Below are positions 1 to 7,041 of a DNA stretch of 9,436 nucleotides, in pieces. The stretch's first letter is position 1, and every line of letters begins with the position of its first letter. Below the pieces are notes generated by a model, which saw nothing but the letters and a program-made list of their open reading frames with translations, had not been told where the DNA came from and made no database searches. A program made the position numbers and the translations under genes. Source of the DNA: JAAYLN01 sp964592855 (GTDB lineage Bacteria > Verrucomicrobiota > Kiritimatiellia > RFP12 > JAAYLN01); NCBI GenBank assembly GCA_964592855.1, contig CAZQKI010000173.1:1-9436 (forward strand). The letters run 5' to 3'.

Positions 1-149
1 AGATCGGGCTCACGCCGGGCGACTTCACCAAGATCCTCGGCTACACGGCGCAGGTTGCCGGTGCGTTCATATCGGCTGCATCCTGCCTCGACGCCATTGT
101 CAGCTATGCCCGGGCCTATCGCGTCTACGCGGAAAACCACGGCGACTAA
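1..149 (+). CDS. C-terminal end of an unidentified protein (partial)
   Basis: The frame whose codons start at position 3 is open from the window edge to TAA at 147-149 and gives 48 residues, beginning IGLTPGDFTKILGY and ending YAENHGD. The piece carries a small-residue-rich hydrophobic stretch (VAGAFISAASCLDAIVSY) that could be a helix at a membrane or in a domain core. No family is recognisable from so short a tail. Its codon use is GC-rich, like the genes further right. The next gene lies on the other strand, so this gene ends its own transcription unit. I see no clear hairpin terminator directly after it. Confidence 0.5.
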   Translation, partial: IGLTPGDFTKILGYTAQVAGAFISAASCLDAIVSYARAYRVYAENHGD

Positions 150-443
150 GCGTGTTCGCCTGCGGGAAACCGGATGAATATCCATTGTGGAAATGAGCGC
201 CGGAACACCCGGTGCGGAGCACGGGGGAAAGGGTGCAATGATGACTCCGAACCTTCTTCTTCCGAACCTTTTTTCTTTTTCTCTGCTTCTTTACTGTCTT
301 CTTTGGGCGCATGGCAATTCCGATGGTGCTTTTCTTGCGATCAATGAAAAGAACAAGCGAAAGCGGGCGTTTGGGCAACGACCTGTCCGGGGGGCGGTGC
401 ATCCGCGCCCGTGGCGGTGGTGCCGGAGCGTCTGGGTGGCGGT
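150..443. other. Non-coding spacer with a pyrimidine-rich tract
   Basis: No convincing gene lies here. The + strand is almost pure pyrimidine from about 252 to 304. It contains CCGAACCTT twice, at 247-255 and 262-270, with a 15-base period. The tract produces misleading reading frames on both strands: Leu/Phe/Ser-rich on +, Lys/Arg-rich on minus. The insertion-element remnant ends at 444, and its outer end must lie somewhere in this spacer or just inside it. I could not find matching terminal inverted repeats between this side and the 1550-1620 side. Confidence 0.4.
247..304. repeat. Polypyrimidine tract with a 15-base direct repeat
   Basis: CCGAACCTT occurs at 247-255 and again at 262-270, followed by a run of mostly T and C to about 304. 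Base composition differs sharply from the flanking GC-rich DNA. Such tracts arise by slippage; no function is evident from the sequence. Confidence 0.5.
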
Positions 444-1213
444 TCAGTCGTTGTCGTGCGGGAAGAGGAGGTGCCACCTTTCGTTGCGGTGCAAGGTGTC
501 GAGCGCGAGGAACGCCTCGTCGCCCTCCAGGCTCCAGAACTGGCCGGTGAGCTTGAAGCGGCGCGGGTATTGCGAGCAGGTCGACGCGACGGCACCGGAG
601 CCGACTGGCTGGCCGAGCGCCTGGCCCGTCTTGTAGTCCATGCGGTCCTGGTGGCCATGCCCGAAGTTGTGCTCCAGGTGGTAGCCCTTGGTCTTGAGGA
701 CATTGTTGTTTCCGTTCTCGATGACCCAGCGGGCGCGTCCGGACGCCGCCATGTCGACGGCGTTGTCCGACGCGTGGAACTGCGTCCCGTCCAGCGCGAA
801 CAGGCGCAATCCGCCCACCCCCGTGTAGCCGGCGAGGGCACCGGCTTCCCCCAGCAGGCGGAACAACCGCGCGAAGGCCGGGTCCAGCAGGCGCGGCGAC
901 AGCGGATCGAGCAGGTCGCGCACACGGTTCTCCGTGGTATTCCCGCCACGCGGAAAAGCGTCCGCGCGTTGCTTTTGCCGCGGGTCTTCTCCATCGCCTT
1001 CTGGTGGGCCAGTCAGGATGGGGACTGCGTGAAGAAGACGGCGAAAGCCGAGAGCGCCGCGTCCACCATCGTGTAGCGCTTGTTCTTGCCTTTGCGGCGG
1101 TCGGGGAACATCGCGAACGCCTCGCGCACGGCAGCCACCCCCGCCTCGAAGGTGCCGGTTCCGGAAGCGGGCACGCCCGCTTCAAGCAGCCGGATGTCCG
1201 CCAGCGTGTTCAG
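444..1213 (-). pseudogene. Mosaic, inactivated DDE transposase
   Basis: Read leftward from about 1213, the sequence matches from memory a DDE transposase family with the landmarks FTQSPS(F)LAHQ, GKSNARTLF, RDLLDPL, ALDGT, ARWVIEN and LKTKGYHLEHNFGHG. It carries at least three lesions. A TGA at 1013-1015 follows FTQSPS, where the family continues in the same frame. A one-base loss near 931-940 shifts the frame between GIP and NRVRDLL. The region between ALDGT (first Asp, codon near 791-789) and ARWVIEN (Glu near 719-717) is far too short, so the middle catalytic Asp region, of the order of 180 residues, is gone. After HNFGHG the protein changes abruptly near 656-644 to a tail with GSGAVASTCSQ, RRFKLTGQFWSLEGDEA and NERWHLLFPH, which looks like the C-terminus of ISKra4-type transposases. 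No ATG lies at the start: a CTG at 1213-1211 overlaps the TGA of the upstream ORF where an ATGA coupling might be expected. It cannot encode an active enzyme. The IS family names are from memory. Confidence 0.8.
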
Positions 1214-1545
1214 GGCGTTCCTCCCCCGCCGTCCCGCAGCAGCGCCAGATTCAGGTCTGTGAGCCTGCGCACAATCTCCAGCAGCCGGCGGTGCTGGGAC
1301 AGCCCGTCCCGGACAGCGCCCGCCAGACGCTCCGGCACATACCGCTGCCTCTGGCGCCCGTCCACGTTGATCACGAGATAATGCCGCGGACCGTGCCGCT
1401 TGCCCCGGTGGCACGCGCATCCGGGGCGCGAGCAGGTCGAATAGCGCTCGACCCAGGTCCCGTGCAGCAACCCTGACAGGCCCCCGAGTTCGCGGAGCAG
1501 CTCGCGCCGCTCCTCCTGCAAGGCCATTGTCTGGTTCGGTGGCAT
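1210..1545 (-). CDS. DUF6788-type protein of an insertion element
   Basis: A 111-residue ORF starts at ATG 1545 (MPPNQTMALQEERREL); ATG 1527 is an alternative. It has an N-terminal charged helix, then a core with GTWVERYSTCSRPGCAC, GKRHGPRHYL, and QRYVPERL, and finishes with a helical segment (HRRLLEIVRRLTDLNLALL). The Cys-x4-Cys-x-Cys cluster and the RHGP(Y/R)xYL signature resemble small DUF6788 proteins, often found just upstream of transposase genes; their function is not known to me. The frame appears intact although the adjacent transposase is broken. Its stop overlaps the transposase frame by a few bases, suggesting the two were once translationally coupled. No Shine-Dalgarno is visible. 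The predicted promoter at 1552-1581 would start transcription almost at ATG 1545, suggesting a leaderless message. The family assignment is from motif memory and is fairly secure; the function is open. Confidence 0.65.
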   Translation of the reverse strand: MPPNQTMALQEERRELLRELGGLSGLLHGTWVERYSTCSRPGCACHRGKRHGPRHYLVINVDGRQRQRYVPERLAGAVRDGLSQHRRLLEIVRRLTDLNLALLRDGGGGTP

Positions 1546-1551
1546 GCGGGA

Positions 1552-1581
1552 TGTATAGCATATATAATATACGCTAGTCAA
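1552..1581 (-). promoter_or_regulatory. Likely sigma70-type promoter of the insertion element
   Basis: On the minus strand TTGACT (1576-1581) is followed after 18 bases by TATACA (1552-1557). The -10 is preceded by TGC, an extended -10. The spacer is very AT-rich (TATATTATATATGC) in otherwise GC-rich DNA. Transcription would begin within a few bases of ATG 1545 of the DUF6788-type ORF. Alternative -10 boxes exist inside the TATATTATATA run. Confidence 0.45.
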
Positions 1582-1732
1582 GAGAAAAAACTCACGGCGC
1601 AAAAAAAACACACACTTTTAGCGCTCCACGGCCCCGGAAGCGCGATGGACAACACGTTGTTCAAGAGCCGGAACCAGCAAAAACCGCAGCGTGACGAATC
1701 CTGAGGTCCGAATCATGAAGGACTTCGACATT

Positions 1733-1764
1733 CTGCGGTTCAGTATTCGGCAATCTGCGGTTCG
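1733..1764. repeat. Two direct copies of TCTGCGGTTC
   Basis: TCTGCGGTTC occurs at 1733-1742 and 1755-1764, 22 bases apart. An inverted AACCGCAG lies about 50 bases upstream at 1681-1688 and could pair with either copy. This may be a dispersed intergenic repeat of the genome, which a single window cannot establish. Confidence 0.4.
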
Positions 1765-1971
1765 CTTGGGTTGCAGGGATCGCCCGAGGTAGCCGTTCAC
1801 AGTCAAATTGAGAATTGCTGCTTTTTTGACGTGCCGTTAATCGTTAATCGATGATTGGATTTGACGCAGGGATGATGGCATGCGTTTGGAGGAACAGGCG
1901 GCCTCGCCCGTTCAGGAAGCGATACCAAAGGCGAACTCGGGGGGCGAACGCGCGCACCCCGATGAGTGGCG

Positions 1972-2001
1972 TGCCGCGCATCCATCTGCCGCGCATCCAT
2001 C
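1972..2001. repeat. Perfect 15-bp tandem duplication
   Basis: TGCCGCGCATCCATC occurs twice head to tail, at 1972-1986 and 1987-2001, with no mismatch. It lies 60 bases upstream of the antiporter start codon and just before the -35-like TTGCCT. A perfect 15-base unit in two copies is a typical slippage product and could vary between strains. Confidence 0.85.
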
Positions 2002-2030
2002 TTGCCTTTACCCCGCCGTTAGCTTAAGAT
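2002..2030 (+). promoter_or_regulatory. Weak promoter candidate for the antiporter gene
   Basis: TTGCCT at 2002-2007 and TAAGAT at 2025-2030 are separated by 17 bases, each matching four of six sigma70 consensus positions. Transcription would begin near 2037, about 24 bases before ATG 2061. It is the best-spaced pair in this leader, but chance similarity is quite possible. Confidence 0.25.
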
Positions 2031-2060
2031 TCTGCTGTTTCATGCGGAAATGAGTGGAAA

Positions 2061-3263
2061 ATGGCGCTGGATCTTGCACTGTTGATCGTGATTTGTCTGG
2101 TTGTCGACTATCTGCTCCGGCGGTGGAACATTCCCGGCCTGGTCGGCATGCTGCTCGTGGGAATTGCGCTGGGGCCCTACGCGGCGAACTGGCTCGCCCC
2201 GGAACTGGCAGCCATCGCCTCCGACCTGCGGATGATCGCGCTGATCACCATTCTCCTCCGCGCCGGCTTCGAACTGAGCAAGGAGACGCTCCGGAAGGTC
2301 GGCGGACGTGCGCTGCTCTTCAGTTGCGTCCCCGCCATCTTCGAGGGGGTGGCCATCACCTTCCTGGGACGCTGGTTGCTCGGTCTCTCCACTCTTGAAT
2401 CCGCCATTCTCGGTTCGGTGATGGCGGCCGTTTCGCCCGCCGTGGTCGTGCCGCTGATGATCGACTTCATCGGGAAGCGGAAGGGGACGGCCAAGGGGAT
2501 TCCGGCATTGATCCTCGCCGCCTCCTCGATCGACGATGTTTTCGTGATCGTCATCTACAGCAGCCTGATCGGCCTCTACACCGGGGCACAGACCCAGGTG
2601 GCCTGGAAGGTCGCGGGCATCCCGGTGGCCATCGTCCTGGGCATTGCCGTGGGACTGGCCGCAGGCGTGTTCCTCCACCGGCTGTTCCGCCGGTTCAATC
2701 CGCGCGCAACCAAGCGCCTGCTCGTGCTGCTGGGCGTCTCGGTGCTCCTGACGGCGCTGGAACACCGGCTGGACGGGATCGTCCCCTTCGCCTCCCTGCT
2801 GGCCGTGATGGCCATCGGGTTCGTGATCCTGGAAAAGAATCAGCAGATGGCGCATGAGCTTTCCCTGAAGCTGGCCAAGCTCTGGGTCTTCGCCGAGATC
2901 CTCCTCTTCACGCTGGTCGGAACGCAGGTGAACCTCCACGTCGCCGTTCAGGCCGGCCCGGCGGCGGTGGCGCTCATCGGCCTGGCCCTGGTGGCGCGCA
3001 GCATCGGCTCCTACGTCTGCATGCTCGGCACCGACCTGACGCTGCCGGAGCGGTGCTTCGTCGTCGTCGCCTACCTCCCCAAGGCGACGGTGCAGGCCGC
3101 CATCGGCGGCGCGCCCCTCCTGGCGATGAAGGCCGCCGGACTCAACCCGGCCCCGGGCGAAACAATTCTGGCCGTCGCCGCGCTAAGCATCCTCCTGACC
3201 GCTCCGCTCGGCGCCTGGGCGATCCGTCTGCTGGGCGACCGGGTGCTTGAGCAGGAGGTATAG
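2061..3263 (+). CDS. NHA/SLC9B-like cation:proton antiporter
   Basis: A complete 400-residue, very hydrophobic protein of the Na+/H+ exchanger superfamily (PF00999 type), expected in the inner membrane with 10-13 helices, exchanging Na+ (or Li+/K+) for H+. Visible landmarks are ITILLRAGFELSKETLRKV (residues 62-80), VSPAVVVPLM (124-133), the paired acidic residues in AASSIDDVF (Asp158-Asp159, the presumed ion/proton site), FTLVGTQVNL (283-292) and YLPKATVQAAIGG (338-350) with Lys341. The combination LLRAG, VSPAVVVP and AASSxDD is, from memory, more like animal NHA2 (SLC9B) and its bacterial relatives than like E. coli NhaA or KefB. There is no C-terminal TrkA-N domain, so nucleotide gating is unlikely. 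ATG 2061 is preceded by a weak GAGTGGAAA leader; no better start is nearby. The next gene is on the same strand 58 bases later but looks functionally unrelated. Confidence 0.9.
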   Translation: MALDLALLIVICLVVDYLLRRWNIPGLVGMLLVGIALGPYAANWLAPELAAIASDLRMIALITILLRAGFELSKETLRKVGGRALLFSCVPAIFEGVAITFLGRWLLGLSTLESAILGSVMAAVSPAVVVPLMIDFIGKRKGTAKGIPALILAASSIDDVFVIVIYSSLIGLYTGAQTQVAWKVAGIPVAIVLGIAVGLAAGVFLHRLFRRFNPRATKRLLVLLGVSVLLTALEHRLDGIVPFASLLAVMAIGFVILEKNQQMAHELSLKLAKLWVFAEILLFTLVGTQVNLHVAVQAGPAAVALIGLALVARSIGSYVCMLGTDLTLPERCFVVVAYLPKATVQAAIGGAPLLAMKAAGLNPAPGETILAVAALSILLTAPLGAWAIRLLGDRVLEQEV

Positions 3264-3311
3264 TGTTGATGCTGACCGATGGTGCCGCCTGAAAGCTTTG
3301 TCGAGAATTAC

Positions 3312-3316
3312 GAGGT
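3312..3316 (+). promoter_or_regulatory. Ribosome binding site of the DUF4874/DUF4832-type gene
   Basis: GAGGT lies five bases before ATG 3322. It selects this start over the frame beginning at 3279, which is out of frame with the conserved N-terminal domain. Confidence 0.6.
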
Positions 3317-3321
3317 AACGA

Positions 3322-4421
3322 ATGCGTGCAAAACAGTCGAAAACATTCCGGGGACTCCGGCCGTCGGCGCCAAACGGCCGCCAGGGCCTGCGCAATCCCG
3401 AACGCGGGTACCGCTTCGAGATCATCATCGGCGCCCTCGCCGGCGATCCCGTGCAGTTCAATTCGCATTGCGACCACTGGCCTTTCGAGCGGTATGTCGA
3501 CGATGGCGTCACCATCGCGCAAGCCTACTGCTATCTCTCCACATTCACCGATTCGCCGATTTCGTGCGAAAAGCTGCAGGCAATCGAGGCCGACTTCGCC
3601 AAGGCCCGCGCGTGGGGCGTCAAGTACCTGCNNNNNNNNNNNNNNNNNNNNNNNNNNNNNNNNNNNNNNNNNNNNNNNNNNNNNNNNNNNNNNNNNNNNN
3701 NNNNNNNNNNNNNNNNNNNNNNNNNNNNNNNGCGGGAGCCTACCGCTTTGCCACGATCTACGATCCCATCCGCGTGATGCGGCGCCTGCGCTTGCATCAC
3801 TACACCACGCTCAGCCTGGTCCACAACTTTTCAGAACTGGACAAATCGCGGAACGTCAAGGGGTCGATCGACCTCTGGAAGGAGATGCCGCTCGCCGCGG
3901 AAGACCTCGACAAATTGCGGTTTCCCTATTCGCCCGACTACTTCGACGGCGCGTCACGGACGGCGTTTGAATACATCCGCGACCATCTGGGCTACCGTAT
4001 CGAGGCCCGCCGGGCGTGCTACGATGCCGCGACGGCGACGGGCGCGCTTTTCGAGGCGGAAACCGTGCTGGTCAACCGCGGCTTTGCCACGCTGATCAAT
4101 CCGCGCGTCCCGTATTATGTTCTGTACCGTGACGACGGTGCGGCCGTGGAAATGCCGGCGGCACCCAACTGCCAGCACCTCCATCCCTATCTCCCAGGCG
4201 ATCCTGCACGTGCGGCGCTTGAGCACATCGTCTCGTGCGCGTTCAAACTTCCTGACGGGATGCAGGCCGGCCCGTGGAAGCTGGCCCTGTGGCTGCCCGA
4301 CGCGCGGGCGCCGCTCCGGTACCGGAGCGAATACGCCGTGCGCCTGGCGAACGAATTGGCGTGGTTTGTCGACCAGGACGGCCGTGGCCTGAACGTGATC
4401 GGCGAAGTCGCGGTGAAGTAG
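3322..4421 (+). CDS. DUF4874/DUF4832-type protein, interrupted by an assembly gap
   Basis: The left part (3322-3631) encodes 103 residues with LRNPERGYRFEI (23-34), TIAQAYCYLSTFTDSPIS (64-81) and a helix ending AWGVKYL, which match the start of DUF4874 as I remember it. The right part (3732-4421, a different frame) encodes 229 residues with DPIRVMRRLRLHHYTTLS, HNFSELD, IDLWKEMP, FEYIRDHLGYR and a C-terminal beta-rich region ending GLNVIGEVAVK, as in DUF4832. The two domains normally occur in this order in one protein, thought to be a carbohydrate-related TIM-barrel plus beta-sandwich; the substrate is unknown. The 100 N cannot be the true gap length: position 3631 is the first base of a codon and 3732 starts a codon, so an intact gene needs a gap of 2 modulo 3. 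The remainder of DUF4874 would need roughly 250-300 bases. No signal peptide is visible. The glycine-rich gene follows closely. Confidence 0.75.
3632..3731. other. Assembly gap (100 N)
   Basis: Exactly 100 undetermined bases, the conventional placeholder for a scaffold join of unknown size. Reading frames on the two sides belong to one protein family but disagree by the N count, showing that the real length is not 100. Confidence 0.98.
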
Positions 4422-4461
4422 CTGCTGGTCATGCGCGTTTTCCGCAGACTGGATCACCTGG

Positions 4462-7041
4462 GTGCCGCAGCACCGCATGCTGCTGGAGGTGTCGAACATC
4501 ACGGTGGCGGCCAACGCCAAGCTGGATGCCGAATGGAAGGGCTACCGCAAAAACCAGGGCCCCGGAACGCCCGCCTGGATGGGGAGCGGCGCCGGCCATG
4601 CCGGCGAGGGCGGCTTTGCCAACGGCCGCAACGGGGGAACGGCTTACGGTGATATTCATGCCCCGGTGCAGCCGGGAAGTGGCGGGGCAATGACCGCTGC
4701 CTATCTCACCCAGAGCGCCGAGGGCGGCGGGGTGATCCGCGTCACGGCCTCCGGACGGCTGACGGTCATCGGGACGATCCGCGCCAATGGACGGAACTAT
4801 ATCAGCACGCACGGCTCGGGCGGTGCGGGCGGCAGCATCTGGATTGACTGTCGCACGCTGGCTGGAACCAGTGCGGGACTCGTCCAGGTCAATGGCGGCA
4901 ACGGCAACTATTATGGCGGCGGCTCCAGCGGCGGGCGCATCGCCCTGCACTACGATCCGACGGCGCAGCGCGCGCTGGCCGAACCCCGTCCCCCCATCCG
5001 TTTCGAGGGCATCCCCGGTGTGCCCGACTCCCGCAATCTCGAGACCTTCCGTCCCGGCATGGGGACGCTGAGCTTGTCCGACACGCTGCTGCTCGACGGC
5101 AACTTCACGGCCAAGCGGCTGCGGGACGTGCAGGTGGCCGTGCCGGGCTGGACAAAATGGGCGTTGAACGCCTTGACGCTCAACGACTGCAGCGTCGGCC
5201 TCCAGCCGGGCATCACGCTCTCCGTGACGAACGATGTGATCGTGACCAATGGCGCCGTTCTGCACCTCTTTGCGGCGCCGGTCACGAACGTTCTGACCGA
5301 TGCGGGCGCGACGGCCAACATCGGCGGCGACCTGCTGATCTACGGCAGTTCCTGGGTCATGCCCTATGCCGACCCTACCAACGGCGCGACGGTGCAGATC
5401 AACGTTGGCGACGATCTTCTCGTAGCGGCGGGCGGCGGGATTGACGCCGACCGGCGCGGCTACACGCGTGGATATGGCCCCGGAGTGGCTTTGACGGGAC
5501 GCGGTGACGGTGGAAATGGCGCGGGTTACGGAGGCCGTGGCGGCATGGGCTTCGGCGGGAAACTGTGGGGGCCGTCCTACGGCAGCGCCGAATGGCCGGT
5601 CGAGGCCGGTTCCGGCGCCTGGCTCTACCCTTCAGGTACTGCGTATGCGGGGCGTGGCGGCGGCTCGATCCGCCTCAATGTCGCGGATCAGGCGGTGATT
5701 CACGGAACAGTGACGGCGAAGGGGGGCCTGGGGATGAACAACCACGGCGGCGGAGGATCGGGCGGCGGCATCCTGCTGGAGTGCGAGACGCTTCAGGGGA
5801 GCAACAGCGGATTGCTGACGGTCCAGGGGGGACAGGGTAACTACGGCGGGTCCTGCGGCGGCGGTGGACGCATCGCCATCCACTACAATCCCGCGGCACA
5901 GGCGGCGCTGGCCATACCCGTACCGCCAGTCCGCTTCTCGGCGTATGCCTATCCCTGGACCACCACCGGCTACTACTCGACGATCAACGCCAAGGAGGGG
6001 ACGCTCTGGCTGCCGGATTCGCTGTTCCTGACCGAGGTCATGGACCAGCAGCGTTTCTGGCACGTGCAGCTTGTGGTGCCCGGACTGGCAACCTGGTCGC
6101 CGACTTCGCTGAAACTCGACAACTGCGTCCTGACCTGGCCCGAAGGAATCACGCTGGCGGTTGCGAACGATCTGGTGCTGACGAACAATGCCGCGTTTAC
6201 GCTGGCTGCGGCGGCGACCAACGATCTGTCGCGGCGCTACGGCGCGCAATTGAATGTCGGGCGTGATCTCACGATCCTGACGAACTGCTGGATCTATCCC
6301 CAAGCGCATCCGACGAACGCCGCCATTGTCGGCATCCGGGTAGGACGCAATGCGACGCTGGCGGCGGGCGGCGGCATCGACGCCAACGGCCGCGGCTACC
6401 ATGCCACCCCGGACAACAAACTCGGCCCCGGCGCCGGCAAGTCCACCTACTACAGCGGCGGCGGCTACGGCGGCAAGGGCGGCGGAACGAGTCCGGGCTC
6501 GACCTACGGCCGGGCCGAATTGCCACTCGAACCGGGCAGCCCTGCCGGCTGGAACGCCTATGGCGGAACATACTGCTATTCGGTCGGCGGCCTAGGCGGC
6601 GGCGCGGTTCATCTGCGGGCTGGCGGCGAACTGCGGGTCGACGGTCTGGTAACGGCGGATGGCTGGTTCGGCTCCTACTACCGCGGCAGCGCCGGCAGCG
6701 GCGGTTCGATTTTCCTCGCGGCGCCGCGCGTGACCGGAAGCGGGCGCCTGAGCGCGCGCGGCGGCCGGGGACTGGGTGAAAGCCCTGCGACAACCATAAT
6801 CTCGTCGGGCGGTGGCGGACGCATTGCCGTGTGGCACCATCTGCCGCTGTCGGAGATTGAGGCGCGGCTGGCGGCGAAATCGGCAGTCGGTCTGAGCGTT
6901 CGCTATCCCTATCCGTCATTCACAGGTGCCGTCGATGTCGGTTGGATTCCGAGCACGGGCGTCAACGACACGCTGAATCCGCCGGACGCGGGGACCAAGG
7001 GCTTCTATACGTCGGCCTACACGCTCCTGATCGTCCGGTAA
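4462..7041 (+). CDS. Glycine-rich modular repeat protein lacking a visible N-terminus
   Basis: An 859-residue open frame from GTG 4462, built of repeats of about 312 residues (936 bp). Matching anchors are AAGGGIDADRRGY (322-334) with AAGGGIDANGRGY (634-646), GGRIALHYDP (157) with GGRIAIHYNP (468) and GGRIAVWHHL (785), GTLSLSDTLLL (201) with GTLWLPDSLFL (513), and VTNDVIVTNGA (255) with VANDLVLTNNA (567). Each unit has a Gly-rich half and a beta-strand-rich half with NDxxxTN, which suggests a beta-solenoid surface or adhesin-like protein. There is no catalytic motif, no PEP-CTERM and no autotransporter barrel. GTG 4462 is not a natural start: the frame is open back to 4417, and the residues before it (ADWITWVPQ) continue the repeat pattern (compare CWIYPQ at 609). 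No signal peptide precedes the repeats, so the 5' end is probably lost or misassembled. The last residues leave the repeat pattern and end LLIVR. Confidence 0.8.
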   Translation: MPQHRMLLEVSNITVAANAKLDAEWKGYRKNQGPGTPAWMGSGAGHAGEGGFANGRNGGTAYGDIHAPVQPGSGGAMTAAYLTQSAEGGGVIRVTASGRLTVIGTIRANGRNYISTHGSGGAGGSIWIDCRTLAGTSAGLVQVNGGNGNYYGGGSSGGRIALHYDPTAQRALAEPRPPIRFEGIPGVPDSRNLETFRPGMGTLSLSDTLLLDGNFTAKRLRDVQVAVPGWTKWALNALTLNDCSVGLQPGITLSVTNDVIVTNGAVLHLFAAPVTNVLTDAGATANIGGDLLIYGSSWVMPYADPTNGATVQINVGDDLLVAAGGGIDADRRGYTRGYGPGVALTGRGDGGNGAGYGGRGGMGFGGKLWGPSYGSAEWPVEAGSGAWLYPSGTAYAGRGGGSIRLNVADQAVIHGTVTAKGGLGMNNHGGGGSGGGILLECETLQGSNSGLLTVQGGQGNYGGSCGGGGRIAIHYNPAAQAALAIPVPPVRFSAYAYPWTTTGYYSTINAKEGTLWLPDSLFLTEVMDQQRFWHVQLVVPGLATWSPTSLKLDNCVLTWPEGITLAVANDLVLTNNAAFTLAAAATNDLSRRYGAQLNVGRDLTILTNCWIYPQAHPTNAAIVGIRVGRNATLAAGGGIDANGRGYHATPDNKLGPGAGKSTYYSGGGYGGKGGGTSPGSTYGRAELPLEPGSPAGWNAYGGTYCYSVGGLGGGAVHLRAGGELRVDGLVTADGWFGSYYRGSAGSGGSIFLAAPRVTGSGRLSARGGRGLGESPATTIISSGGGGRIAVWHHLPLSEIEARLAAKSAVGLSVRYPYPSFTGAVDVGWIPSTGVNDTLNPPDAGTKGFYTSAYTLLIVR
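5425..6360 (+). repeat. One full 936-bp coding repeat unit of the glycine-rich protein
   Basis: Residues 322-633 form a complete unit, running from one AAGGGIDA motif to the next. Residues 1-321 are the preceding unit, recognisable from its degenerate AANAKLDA start. Residues 634-859 are a third unit that stops after the Gly-rich half. Spacing of six independent anchors agrees within one or two residues at 311-312. The units are diverged at sequence level, so they are old duplications rather than recent expansion. Confidence 0.75.

Larger units (their letters stand above)
1546..2060. other. Intergenic region between the insertion element and the antiporter gene
   Basis: No convincing gene is present in these 515 bases. 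The left part (1549-1620) is AT-rich and holds the element's promoter and an A-rich stretch. The middle has AACCGCAG near 1681-1688 and two copies of TCTGCGGTTC at 1733-1742 and 1755-1764, 22 bases apart; the first motif is inverted relative to the other two. At 1837-1850 GTTAATC is repeated directly. The right part holds a 15-bp tandem duplication (1972-2001) and a weak promoter candidate before the antiporter. A 51-codon Arg-rich frame at 1872-2027 is open but unsupported. Confidence 0.45.

Noticed and set aside
100..310. Minus-strand Lys/Arg-rich peptide starting MRPKKTVKKQRKRKK
   Set aside because: The basic residues come from the purine-rich complement of the polypyrimidine tract, and its end runs antisense into the gene ending at 149.
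187..636. 149-codon + strand frame with a hydrophobic segment after MMTPNLLLPNLF
   Set aside because: The hydrophobicity comes from the polypyrimidine tract, and the rest runs antisense through the transposase remnant.
1013..1015. TGA inside the transposase as possible recoding (Trp or selenocysteine)
   Set aside because: Other genes here end in TGA, and the transposase has further lesions including a frameshift and a large deletion.
1872..2027. 51-codon + strand frame (MMACVWRNRRPRPF...) across the 15-bp duplication
   Set aside because: Extreme Arg content, no spaced ribosome binding site and no recognisable motif; kept only as part of the intergenic description.
2040..2939. 299-codon open frame on the minus strand opposite the antiporter gene
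   Set aside because: It is antisense to a clear membrane transporter and its product is a low-complexity Glu/Gln/Gly/His-rich string typical of an antisense shadow in GC-rich DNA.
5632..6402. 256-codon minus-strand frame opposite the glycine-rich gene
   Set aside because: It is the antisense shadow of the repeat protein, with Arg/Ala-rich low-complexity content and no start context.
4800..6850. Periodic GGCGGCGG-rich stretches as a possible CRISPR or DNA satellite
   Set aside because: They encode Gly-rich motifs within one long reading frame; repeat units are diverged and there are no fixed-length spacers.
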